Program-made: the position numbers and the translations under genes
Assembly (NCBI GenBank): GCA_900765105.1
Contig: CAAFQM010000219.1
Location: 1-10,070, forward strand
From: an uncultured Faecalibacterium sp.
Lineage (GTDB): Bacteria > Bacillota > Clostridia > Oscillospirales > Ruminococcaceae
Direction: 5' to 3'
DNA: 10,070 nt
Notes under the pieces: model-generated
Told to the model about the DNA's origin: nothing
Database searches by the model: none
The model's input: only the letters and a program-made list of their open reading frames with translations
In this document: positions 1 through 7,928 of the stretch, piece after piece
Layout of the letters: each line of letters opens with the position of its first letter
Position numbering within the stretch: position 1 is the first letter of the stretch

Positions 1-25
1 CGCAAACGATCTTTTTCATTTTCAT
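1..25 (-). CDS. 5' end of an unidentified gene that leaves the window at the left edge
   Basis: On the minus strand an ATG at 25 follows an AAAGGGG Shine-Dalgarno-like stretch about 9 nt upstream. The visible codons read MKMKKIVC, a lysine-rich start typical of a signal peptide or lipoprotein, but eight residues are too few to identify a product. A second in-frame ATG at 19 could also serve as the start. The gene lies 73 nt downstream of the LCP gene on the same strand, so the two may be co-transcribed. No convincing promoter or strong terminator separates them. Confidence 0.55.
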
Positions 26-98
26 AAGAATATACCCCTTTCAGACCAGTTCTCTCGGCTTTGAGAGCGTCTTTATCATAAACGTGTCTTGGGCACGC
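26..98 (-). other. Short intergenic gap with two small hairpins
   Basis: On the minus strand the first hairpin has 7-bp arms AAGCGTG/CACGTTT (one G.U pair), overlaps the LCP stop codon and is followed by only a short T run, so it would be a weak terminator at best. The second hairpin, CTCTC/GAGAG at 52-67, has no T tract. No good promoter is visible in the gap. The likeliest reading is read-through from the LCP gene into the next gene. Confidence 0.4.
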
Positions 99-1100
99 TT
101 ATTCAACTTTTTCGTAAAACAGCTGCAGCACCGCCTGCTGCAACGCATCGGCATCCGGATAAAACTCCATAAAGCCATCCTCCCCGACCTGATAGGTGCC
201 ATCCGGTTTGATGGTATCCATGCGCTCGTAATCCTTTGCCGCCCATGCCTCGTTGGCAAGCTGCCCGCGGGGAATGTTGGTATAAAGATACGGTTCCAAC
301 GCATCGTAGGCGGTCAGAACAAAGTTCTGGTCCTGCTGTACTTTTGCGTCCAGCTGGCTGGTGATCTGCCGGATGTACTGCTCCTGCCGGGCCATGCGGG
401 CTTCATTGGTGCCCACACCGATGCTGCGGCGGGTTCGGACGTAAACTTCCGCCTGATCGCCCCACAGCGTCAGGGTCGTGCCCTTGGTCATTGCCGGGTC
501 GATGGCAGAAAAATCATCTTCCAGCGTCACCGTGACGCCTCCTGCCAGATCGTTCAGGGTCGAGATGCCGTCCAGCCCCATAGAAAGGTACTGGTCGATC
601 TTCTGCCCGCCCAGCAGGTTTTCCACAGCTTCGACTGTCACCTCACAGCTGGACTGCCGTCCATCACCGAACGCATACCCCAGACAGATCTGTTGGGTCA
701 CCGGCTCATACCGGTCACCCAACACGCCCAGCATGGTCACCGGCGTGATGGTGTCGCGGTCGATCTGCAGCTGCTGCACGGTTTTATTTTTGTTGTCCAG
801 TACGATCAGCCTCAGAAAATCCGCCTGACCAGCCTTGCGGTAGTCGTAAGTTTCCTGTGTCTCGTGGTCCACGCCCATGACCAGGATCGTGGTCAGGCGG
901 CTCTTTTTGCGGTAGGTCACGCCGTCCACTTCCACAGTCTCCTGGTCGGCCTGGGGCAGCTGGGTGCGGGTCTCCGGCTTTTCTGCCCGTTTCTCCAGCC
1001 AGCGACCCCCGCCGTACAGTACCAGCACGACCGCCAGAACGGCCAGCAATGCTGCTACAGCATGAAAAACCGTCTTGTTTTTTTGTTCTTGTTTCTTCAA
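99..1100 (-). CDS. LytR-CpsA-Psr (LCP) family envelope protein
   Basis: LCP proteins are membrane-anchored enzymes with an extracytoplasmic domain; characterised members transfer undecaprenyl-phosphate-linked glycopolymers such as teichoic acids or capsule to peptidoglycan. The 333-residue protein has a basic cytoplasmic start, one transmembrane helix (about 11-31) and an LCP core. Visible core elements are LVMGVD (73-78), the GQADFLRLIVLDNKNKTVQQ stretch with the conserved Asp (91-110), IDRDT (113-117) where many relatives have PRDT, GGVTVTL (187-193) and the Arg-rich VRTRRSIG to RMARQEQ segment (221-241). The TTG start at 1100 is chosen because AAGGAG lies 11 nt upstream and the predicted transcription start falls at about 1157. 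A longer in-frame ATG at 1157 would sit on the transcription start and lacks a ribosome site. The family call is firm; the substrate cannot be read from the sequence. Confidence 0.85.
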   Translation of the reverse strand: MKKQEQKNKTVFHAVAALLAVLAVVLVLYGGGRWLEKRAEKPETRTQLPQADQETVEVDGVTYRKKSRLTTILVMGVDHETQETYDYRKAGQADFLRLIVLDNKNKTVQQLQIDRDTITPVTMLGVLGDRYEPVTQQICLGYAFGDGRQSSCEVTVEAVENLLGGQKIDQYLSMGLDGISTLNDLAGGVTVTLEDDFSAIDPAMTKGTTLTLWGDQAEVYVRTRRSIGVGTNEARMARQEQYIRQITSQLDAKVQQDQNFVLTAYDALEPYLYTNIPRGQLANEAWAAKDYERMDTIKPDGTYQVGEDGFMEFYPDADALQQAVLQLFYEKVE

Positions 1101-1163
1101 CGGGATCGCTGCTCCTTGCTTTGGTCCGAAACGCTCTGGGATTCCAGAGCATCTCATTCATTT

Positions 1164-1192
1164 ATTATGCGTCACAACTCCGCAACTGTCAA
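1164..1192 (-). promoter_or_regulatory. Sigma-70-type promoter of the LCP gene
   Basis: The minus strand has a perfect -35 TTGACA (1187-1192), a 17-nt spacer and -10 CATAAT (1164-1169), five of six matches to consensus. Transcription should begin at about 1157, leaving a leader of about 57 nt before the TTG start at 1100. Confidence 0.8.
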
Positions 1193-1246
1193 TAGATTTT
1201 ATTTCATCTTTCCTGTTTTTTTCATGTTTTTCTGTCACATAAACGC

Positions 1247-1293
1247 AACCGGCCCCGGCTATGGAAAACTACCTTCCACAGCCGGGGCTGGTT
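1247..1293 (-). terminator. Hairpin terminator after the SPFH/RHH operon
   Basis: A 14-bp stem (1247-1260 with 1280-1293, one G.T pair) has a GC-rich core GCCCCGGCT/AGCCGGGGC and an extra inner TGGAA/TTCCA stem. It starts 9 nt after the RHH stop codon. The T tract on the minus side is poor (GCGTTTATG), while the plus side is more T-rich. It probably ends the SPFH/RHH transcript but is not a textbook intrinsic terminator. Confidence 0.6.
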
Positions 1294-1301
1294 CGTCTGT
1301 T

Positions 1302-1502
1302 TTATTTCAGGTCCAGTTCCGGCGGTACGTCGATCTGATCTGAAACATATTTCCCGTTCTTCTTGCGCTGGCGCACACACTCGGTGAGCAGATATTCGAT
1401 CTGTCCGTTCACCGAGCGGAAATCATCCTCTGCCCAGGCAGCAAGGGCATCGTAAAGTTTGGCGTTCAGCCGCAGGGGCACCTGCTTTTTGGGCTCTGCC
1501 AT
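1302..1502 (-). CDS. Small Arc-like ribbon-helix-helix DNA-binding protein
   Basis: The 66-residue protein fits an Arc/MetJ-type ribbon-helix-helix fold: a strand with alternating residues (KKQVPLRLN, 5-13), helix A (AKLYDALAAWAEDDF, 14-28), a turn, helix B beginning SVNGQIEYLL (30-39) and a basic run RQRKK, followed by a short acidic tail. Such proteins dimerise through the strand and use it to read the DNA major groove. The start overlaps the SPFH stop as TGATG and has no Shine-Dalgarno of its own, which points to translational coupling and co-production. The inverted repeat over the operon promoter makes autoregulation a reasonable inference. It could instead act elsewhere; no toxin partner is visible. 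Confidence 0.8.
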   Translation of the reverse strand: MAEPKKQVPLRLNAKLYDALAAWAEDDFRSVNGQIEYLLTECVRQRKKNGKYVSDQIDVPPELDLK

Positions 1503-2539
1503 CAGTACAGGCTGCCGCTGTTCACGATGGGCTGGGCGTCGCGGTTGCCGCACAGCACCACCAGCAGGTTGGACACCATGGCTGCCTTGCGCTCGTCGTC
1601 CAGCTCCACCACCTTGTTCTCGTTCAGACGGTCCAGTGCCATTTCCACCATGCCCACGGCACCGTCCACGATCATCTTGCGGGCGTCGATGATGGCACTG
1701 GCCTGCTGGCGCTGCAGCATGACCGCTGCGATCTCCGGCGCGTAGGCCAGATAGGTGATGCGGGCTTCCACCACCTCGATGCCAGCCTCTGCCACATTCT
1801 TCTGGATCTCGTCGCGGATGCGGGCCGCCACCACCTCGGAGGAGCCGCGCAGGCTGCCCTCATCGGCCACACCGTCTCCGGTGGTGTCCACATTGGGGGC
1901 CACATCATAGGGGTACACACGCACCACGTTCCGCAGGGCGCTGTCGCACTGCAGAGAGAGGTATTCCTTGTAGTTGTCCACGTTGAACACAGCCTTGGCG
2001 GTATCGGTCACGCGCCAGATGACTGCAATGCCGATCTCCACCGGGTTGCCCAGGCAGTCGTTGATCTTCTGCCGGGAGTTGTTCAGGGTCATCATTTTCA
2101 GGGAGATCTTTCTGCTCATGGATTCGGCACTGACCTGGGCATTCTGGCCGCTCTGGCCAAACAGCGCAGCCACGCTGGTTTCCTTGCTGTTCACATCTCC
2201 GCTCTGGCTCAGGCGGGTACCGGCGGCAGGGTTGACAGCGGTGCAGAAGGGGTTTACCCAGTAAAAGCCCTCGCCCTTCAGGGTACCGATGTAATCGCCA
2301 AACAGGGTGAGCACCAGCGCTTCCTGGGGCTTGAGCACCTTCAGACCGCAGAACAGGAAGATGCCTGCGATGAAGTACGCAATGGACAAAACCAGCAGCG
2401 GCAAGCTCAGAAGCATCCGGTCTGCACCCAGCAGGGTGATGCTGTAAATGAACAGGGCAACGGCTGCCACATAGCCCAGCAGGGTGAGCAGCAGTACCGC
2501 CATGCCGTTTTTGCGGGTATTCAAAATTTTCTCTTCCAT
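1502..2539 (-). CDS. SPFH/band-7 domain membrane protein
   Basis: The 345-residue protein has two N-terminal membrane helices (about 13-37 and 43-65), followed by an SPFH (stomatin/prohibitin/flotillin) domain starting near FCGLKVLKPQEALVLTLFGD (63-82) and running to about 285, with the typical LKGEGFYWVNPF segment (88-98). A helical region then leads to a conserved-looking C-terminus, NLLVVLCGNRDAQPIVNSG (324-342). SPFH proteins oligomerise on membranes and are linked to membrane microdomains and protease control; the exact role here is unknown. The ATG at 2539 is chosen because AAGGAGGG lies 8 nt upstream; a longer frame to 2617 would run across the promoter. The gene is translationally coupled to the downstream RHH gene. 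Confidence 0.88.
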   Translation of the reverse strand: MEEKILNTRKNGMAVLLLTLLGYVAAVALFIYSITLLGADRMLLSLPLLVLSIAYFIAGIFLFCGLKVLKPQEALVLTLFGDYIGTLKGEGFYWVNPFCTAVNPAAGTRLSQSGDVNSKETSVAALFGQSGQNAQVSAESMSRKISLKMMTLNNSRQKINDCLGNPVEIGIAVIWRVTDTAKAVFNVDNYKEYLSLQCDSALRNVVRVYPYDVAPNVDTTGDGVADEGSLRGSSEVVAARIRDEIQKNVAEAGIEVVEARITYLAYAPEIAAVMLQRQQASAIIDARKMIVDGAVGMVEMALDRLNENKVVELDDERKAAMVSNLLVVLCGNRDAQPIVNSGSLY

Positions 2540-2577
2540 AACAAGTCCCTCCTTATCAGGGTCGGAAGCGTTTCTTT

Positions 2578-2598
2578 GTGATATCAAAATCATATCAC
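2578..2598. promoter_or_regulatory. Candidate operator: inverted repeat over the SPFH promoter
   Basis: Seven-base arms GTGATAT (2578-2584) and ATATCAC (2592-2598) flank a 7-nt centre, CAAAATC. The repeat covers the whole -10 hexamer (2589-2594) and the expected transcription start (about 2582), a classic repressor position. The inner form TGATAT-N7-ATATCA recurs at 9027-9045. The RHH protein of the same operon is the obvious candidate ligand, by inference. Confidence 0.6.
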
Positions 2599-2617
2599 TT
2601 TGAGCACTTTCTGTCAA
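2589..2617 (-). promoter_or_regulatory. Sigma-70-type promoter of the SPFH/RHH operon
   Basis: The minus strand shows -35 TTGACA (2612-2617, perfect), a 17-nt spacer and -10 TATGAT (2589-2594, five of six). The predicted start at about 2582 gives a leader of about 43 nt that contains the AAGGAGGG ribosome site. Confidence 0.85.
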
Positions 2618-2638
2618 GGCCTCCGGCCCCGCACAACA

Positions 2639-2687
2639 AAAAACACCCGTTCTCCGGGGAAAATTCCCCAGAAAAGCGGGTGTTTTT
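2639..2687. terminator. Strong bidirectional terminator between the atp operon and the SPFH gene
   Basis: An 11-bp outer stem AAAAACACCCG/CGGGTGTTTTT (2639-2649 with 2677-2687) encloses a second stem, GGGGA/TCCCC (2656-2660 with 2665-2669). Reading minus, the stem runs into GGGTGTTTTTTG; reading plus, into GGGTGTTTTTG. It lies 13 nt after the atpC stop and should end the ATP synthase transcript before the SPFH promoter. Confidence 0.88.
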
Positions 2688-2700
2688 GCGGGTTCAGGTC

Positions 2701-3107
2701 TCAGCGCTTGTACTTGGCAGCAGTCTGCAGACGCTGCATCGCGCGGTTGAGTGCGATCTTGCTCTGATAATATTCATGCATGCTCTGCTGGTGCTGCAAA
2801 CGCTCCTGCGCGCGGATGCGTGCTTCCTCAGCACGGTTCCTGTCGATGTCCTCCGGGCGCTCGGCGCTGTCCACCAACACCATCACATACGAAGGGGTCA
2901 CCTCGGCAATGCCGTCGCCCACCAGCACATCACGGCCCACGCCGTCCACTTCAAAGTGCATGATGCCCATGTGCAGAGCCACCAGCACCGGGCTGTGCCC
3001 GGCCTGCACGCCGTACACACCGTCGCCGGTGGGCAGGGTCAGGTCCTCGCAGTAGCCCTGATAGAACTCGCCGCTGGATGCCGTGATGTTCAGGATGAAT
3101 TTGTTCA

Positions 3108-3108
<1 letters not shown>
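2701..3108 (-). CDS. atpC: ATP synthase F1 subunit epsilon
   Basis: Epsilon is the central-stalk subunit of F1 that binds gamma and the c-ring and can inhibit ATP hydrolysis. The 135-residue length is normal. An N-terminal beta-sandwich (about 1-85, with FYQGYCEDLTLPTGDG near 15-30 and the conserved GVQAGHSP at 33-40) is followed by a two-helix C-terminal arm (about 88-135). IDRNRA at 88-93 fits the I/LDxxRA motif associated with ATP binding in Bacillus epsilon. The ATG overlaps the atpD stop as TGATG, so translation is coupled. This is the last gene of the operon and is followed by a strong terminator. Confidence 0.96.
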
Positions 3109-4520
<1,412 letters not shown>

Positions 4521-4559
4521 ATAACGATTGCCTCTTATATTATAAGTTCGTTCTTTTCT

Positions 4560-5444
4560 TTAATCCCGCTTCTGCACCGCAGCTGCGCCGCCGATGATCT
4601 CGGTGATCTCCTGCGTGATGGAGCCCTGACGGGTGCGGTTGTATTCCAGCTGCAACTCCCGGATCATATCGTTGGCGCTCTTGGTGGCGGAATCCATGGC
4701 GGTCATGCGGGCGCTCTGCTCGGCGCAGTAGCTCTCGGTCATGGCGCCGAAGATCATGCCGTGCATATAGATGGGCGCGGTCTGCTCGAACACCGTCCAT
4801 GCATCCGGGAACAGTTCCACCTCGCCGGTGGGGTCGCCCAGACCTTTGGGTGCGGGCTGCAGATGGTCGCGGTCCAGCGGCAGCAGACGAACCATGGTCG
4901 GCTCGCTGGTCAGAGCATTCTCGATCTTGGTATAGACCAGATAGATCTCATCCAGCTTGCCGGACTTGAAATCGTCGATGGCGTCCACCGTGATATCACG
5001 GGCACGCTGCAGTGTAGGAGCCGTGGCGCTGTAGCGGAACTCTTCCACAAGGCGCGGGTCCTTGTGATAGAGCGCACGGTAACCGGTCTGGCCGATCACA
5101 TAGAACCGGTCGTTCTCATCCGCATGTTCCTTGAGGAACTTGATGACGTTCTGGTTGTATGCGCCCGCCATGCCCTTGTCAGCCGTCAGCACCAGATAGG
5201 CGCGGCGGGGGTTCGACTTTTCGTTGGTACGGTCGTGGAAGAACGGATGCACCGGTTCTTCCGGCAGGTGGGGCACCACGCGGGAAATGGTATCCCGCAT
5301 ACGGTTGAAATAGGGCTGCACATTCTGGTAGTTCTTGCGTGCCTTGCGCAGCTTGGACGACGAGATCAGATACATGGCGTTCGTGATCTTCATCGTATCC
5401 TGAATGCTCTCGATACGCTCCTTGAGCAGCTTACTGGACGGCAT
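4560..5444 (-). CDS. atpG: ATP synthase F1 subunit gamma
   Basis: Gamma is the rotor shaft within the alpha3beta3 hexamer. The 294-residue protein has the expected N-terminal helix (KERIESIQDTMKITNAMYLISSSKLRKA, about 8-35), a central Rossmann-like domain beginning LVLTADKGMAGAYN (84-97) and the C-terminal helix ending in the family signature ITQEITEIIGGAA (276-288). The ATG at 5444 is chosen over one at 5462 because GGGAGG lies 8 nt upstream and because the family consensus begins near this residue. The gene overlaps the end of atpA by 14 nt. Confidence 0.96.
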   Translation of the reverse strand: MPSSKLLKERIESIQDTMKITNAMYLISSSKLRKARKNYQNVQPYFNRMRDTISRVVPHLPEEPVHPFFHDRTNEKSNPRRAYLVLTADKGMAGAYNQNVIKFLKEHADENDRFYVIGQTGYRALYHKDPRLVEEFRYSATAPTLQRARDITVDAIDDFKSGKLDEIYLVYTKIENALTSEPTMVRLLPLDRDHLQPAPKGLGDPTGEVELFPDAWTVFEQTAPIYMHGMIFGAMTESYCAEQSARMTAMDSATKSANDMIRELQLEYNRTRQGSITQEITEIIGGAAAVQKRD

Positions 5445-7161
5445 GGCTGTCGCCTCCCGCATACGCTTTCCAGGCGTTCAGGATCGCATCGACCATTTCA
5501 GGCTCGAGCTTGCCGGTCGCGGTGATCTTGTCCATCGTGCCGGACACATCCGCGCGGAACTGACGCACAAATGCGGAGGTCTTGCTGCGCAGCTCTGCGG
5601 TGGGCAGGCTGTCCAGCATTCCATGGGAAGCCAGCACCAGCGTGACCACCTGCTCGGCGTCGGACTTGGGCTGGTACAGCGGCTGCTTGAGCATTTCCAT
5701 CAGAGCCTTGCCGTGCTGCAGCTGGCGCTGAGTCTCAGCGTCCAGATCCGAGCTGAACTGTGCAAAGGACTCCATGTCCTTGTACTGTGCCAGCTCGATA
5801 CGCAGGTTGGCGTTGGCCTTCTTCATGGCCTTGGTCTGGGCAGCGCCGCCCACACGGGACACCGACAGGCCGACGTTGACAGCCGGGCGGTTGCCTGCGT
5901 TGAACAGGGCGCTTTCGAGGAAGATCTGACCATCGGTGATGGAAATGACGTTGGTCGGGATGTAAGCGGAAACATCGCCTGCCTGCGTCTCGACGATGGG
6001 CAGGGCAGTGATGGAACCGCCGCCCAGATCATCGCGCATGCGGCAGGAGCGCTCCAGCAGACGGGAGTGCAGATAGAACACGTCGCCGGGGTAAGCTTCA
6101 CGGCCCGGAGAACGGCGCAGCAGCAGCGAGATGGCACGGTAGGCCACTGCATGCTTGGACAGATCGTCGTAAACGATCAGCACGCTCTTGCCCTGTGCCA
6201 TAAAGTACTCGGCCAGTGCGGTGCCGGCATAGGGAGCAATGTACTGCAGCGGAGCGGAGTCCGAAGCAGTTGCTGCCACGATGGTGGTGTAGCTCATGGC
6301 ACCGTGCTTCTGCAGGTCGCCTGCCACGCGAGCGATGGAAGAAGCCTTCTGGCCGATGGCCACATAGATGCACAGCACGCCGGTATCCTTCTGATTCAGG
6401 ATGGCATCGGTGGCAATGGAGGTCTTGCCGGTCTGGCGGTCGCCGATGATCAGCTCACGCTGGCCGCGGCCGATGGGGAACATGGAGTCGATGGCCAGAA
6501 TGCCGGTGTGCAGCGGGGTATCCACGCTCTGGCGCTCCAGAATGCCGGGGGCCTGCTTTTCAATGGGGTTGTAGCCCACGGACTCGATGGGGCCTTTGCC
6601 GTCGATGGGGTCGCCCAGAGGGCTGATGACGCGGCCCAGGAAGCCGTCGCCCACCGGGATGCCCGCACGCTTGCCGCTGCGGGTGACCAGCGTACCAACG
6701 CCGACTTTTTCGATATCGTCAAACAGCATGATGCCCAGATGATCCGGCTCCACGCTCTCCACCATGCCCTTGGCACCGGTGTCGAAGGTGACGATCTCGC
6801 CGTAAACGGCCTTGTCCATGCCGCGCACTTCCACAACGCCGTCGGCAGCGGAAATGACCGTGCCGCCTTCAGAAGCCTCGGCAGCGGGCTTGTAGTCCTC
6901 TGCGCGGGTCTGCATGGTGGCCAGATCCGGGGTGCCTGCGGTGATGGTCTCCAGCATATGCTTGCCGGAGTTATCGAACACGCGGTCGCCCACCTGCAGC
7001 ACATAGCCGGACATCAGCTCCGGCTCCACGCTGACGATCAGCTCAACTTCGGCAGTATCATACTGCTTTTTGAGCTGAGTGCGGATGCGCTCCACAGCCT
7101 CCTGTGCAGGGGTGCGGGCGCAGTGTAGATATGCTTTCAAGGTCTCAGCTGCGCTTGCCAT
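5431..7161 (-). CDS. atpA: ATP synthase subunit alpha with an N-terminal delta C-terminal domain (delta-alpha fusion)
   Basis: Alpha is the regulatory nucleotide-binding subunit of F1. This 576-residue form is longer than the usual roughly 500-513. Residues from about 77 on are a full alpha: N-terminal helix region (TPDLATMQTRAEDYKP), GTVISAADGVVEVRG (100-114), Walker A GDRQTGKT (240-247), LIVYDDLSKHA (328-338), VISITDG (405-411) and the arginine finger in VSRVGG (Arg436). Residues about 8-72 instead match the delta (AtpH) C-terminal domain: VERIRTQLKKQY, VELIVSVEPELMSGYVLQVG and GDRVFDNSGKHMLETI, the last corresponding to the delta pattern GDxVxDGSVxGxLxxL. No stop codon separates the parts. 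The ATG at 7161 overlaps atpF by 17 nt, has GGGGG 7 nt upstream, and meets an in-frame TGA about 22 codons further upstream, so no longer delta can be read. The delta N-terminal helical domain is missing. Confidence 0.95.
   Translation of the reverse strand: MASAAETLKAYLHCARTPAQEAVERIRTQLKKQYDTAEVELIVSVEPELMSGYVLQVGDRVFDNSGKHMLETITAGTPDLATMQTRAEDYKPAAEASEGGTVISAADGVVEVRGMDKAVYGEIVTFDTGAKGMVESVEPDHLGIMLFDDIEKVGVGTLVTRSGKRAGIPVGDGFLGRVISPLGDPIDGKGPIESVGYNPIEKQAPGILERQSVDTPLHTGILAIDSMFPIGRGQRELIIGDRQTGKTSIATDAILNQKDTGVLCIYVAIGQKASSIARVAGDLQKHGAMSYTTIVAATASDSAPLQYIAPYAGTALAEYFMAQGKSVLIVYDDLSKHAVAYRAISLLLRRSPGREAYPGDVFYLHSRLLERSCRMRDDLGGGSITALPIVETQAGDVSAYIPTNVISITDGQIFLESALFNAGNRPAVNVGLSVSRVGGAAQTKAMKKANANLRIELAQYKDMESFAQFSSDLDAETQRQLQHGKALMEMLKQPLYQPKSDAEQVVTLVLASHGMLDSLPTAELRSKTSAFVRQFRADVSGTMDKITATGKLEPEMVDAILNAWKAYAGGDSHAVQ
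6943..7140 (-). other. Delta-subunit (AtpH/OSCP) C-terminal domain inside atpA
   Basis: This segment encodes about residues 8-73 of the fused protein. Order and spacing follow the delta C-terminal domain: a strand (ETLKAYLHCA), a helix (EAVERIRTQLKKQYD), a strand (VELIVSVEP), the turn with Gly-Tyr-Val-Leu-Gln-Val-Gly, then Asp-Arg-Val-Phe-Asp-Asn-Ser-Gly and a final helix. In canonical enzymes this domain binds the C-termini of the b subunits at the top of the peripheral stalk. The usual GG and DGSV are SG and DNSG here. The assignment rests on recognised pattern only, without an alignment score. Confidence 0.85.
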
Positions 7162-7642
7162 CGCTGTCCCCCGCTTTCTGCAGCAGGTCGTCCAGCAAAC
7201 GGGCGTCGTCCTGCTGCGTCAGGTTGCGTTCCAGCACCTTGGCGCACACGGTGCGGGTCAGGTCTGCGATCTGCGCATCGGCCTGACGCAGCTTGCTGGC
7301 ACGCTCTGCCTCGGCAGCTGCCTTGCCCTCGGCCACGATGGCCTCGGCCTGACGCTGTGCGTCAGCCAGCAGCTGCTCTTTCTGTTTTTCGGCCTGCTGC
7401 TCACTTGCCTCGCGGCGGGCGGCAGCCTCGGTGTCCACATTGTGCAGCTTATCTTCTGCAGCAGTCAGGGCAGCCTGAGCCTTATTCTTTGCGTCCTGCG
7501 CATCGGCCAGCTGAGCATCCACCATCTGCTGGCGCTTTGCAATGACATCCTGAACAGGCTTGAACAGGAACTTGCGCAGCAGCACATACATAATGAGGAC
7601 GTTCACCACGGTCCACAGCAGGTTCATATCCAACTTCAGCAT
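7145..7642 (-). CDS. atpF: ATP synthase Fo subunit b (peripheral stalk)
   Basis: The 165-residue subunit is of normal length: one N-terminal membrane helix (about 7-27, LLWTVVNVLIMYVLLRKFLF), the KPV hinge and a long charged, Ala/Gln-rich coiled coil (about 30-145), ending in the typical VLERNLTQQDDARLLDDLL segment. Subunit b dimerises and links the a subunit in the membrane to delta on top of F1. Here its C-terminus would meet the delta-like domain carried by alpha. The ATG at 7642 has GGAGG 9 nt upstream, overlapping the end of atpE (TAACGGAGG). An alternative ATG at 7627 is less well supported. Confidence 0.95.
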   Translation of the reverse strand: MLKLDMNLLWTVVNVLIMYVLLRKFLFKPVQDVIAKRQQMVDAQLADAQDAKNKAQAALTAAEDKLHNVDTEAAARREASEQQAEKQKEQLLADAQRQAEAIVAEGKAAAEAERASKLRQADAQIADLTRTVCAKVLERNLTQQDDARLLDDLLQKAGDSDGKRS

Positions 7643-7657
7643 TCGTCCACGCCTCCG

Positions 7658-7885
7658 TTACTGACCCAGGAACAGGATGATCAGCAGTGCAACGACGAAA
7701 CCGAAAATTGCAGTACCTTCTGCCAGAGCAGCGCCCAGCAGCAGGTTCGTCTGGATCTTGCTGGAAGCTTCCGGCTGACGGCTGATAGCCTCAGCTGCCT
7801 TACCAGTTGCAATACCAATACCAATACCGCCGCCAATGCCGGTCAGCGCTGCAATGCCAGCGCCCAGAGCAACCAATCCGCTCAT
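7658..7885 (-). CDS. atpE: ATP synthase Fo subunit c (ring proteolipid)
   Basis: The 75-residue hairpin of two membrane helices forms the rotor ring that carries the coupling ion. Visible are the glycine-rich helix GIGGGIGIGIATG (16-28), the polar loop RQPEA (36-40) that contacts gamma and epsilon, and the ion-binding Glu56 in ALAEGTAIF. The positions that bind sodium in Ilyobacter-type rings (Gln, Ser, Tyr) are Ile23, Gly57 and Phe61 here, so a proton-coupled ring is likely. A strong AAGGAG site lies 8 nt before the ATG. Confidence 0.96.
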   Translation of the reverse strand: MSGLVALGAGIAALTGIGGGIGIGIATGKAAEAISRQPEASSKIQTNLLLGAALAEGTAIFGFVVALLIILFLGQ

Positions 7886-7928
7886 AGTTAAATCTCCTTT
7901 TTCATTTGAAATAAGTAAAAGTTTTGGT

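Noticed and set aside
1302..1502. RHH gene as the antitoxin of a toxin-antitoxin pair.
   Set aside because: Its coupled partner is a large SPFH membrane protein, and no toxin-sized gene adjoins it.
4521..4559. Internal promoter between atpG and atpD: TATAAT at 4539-4544 on the minus strand within a palindrome.
   Set aside because: There is no acceptable -35 at 16-18 nt; the match is likely chance in a short AT-rich gap.
7658..7885. Sodium-coupled c-ring, as seen in some anaerobes.
   Set aside because: The sodium ligand positions are Ile23, Gly57 and Phe61 instead of Gln, Ser and Tyr; only the common Glu56 is present.
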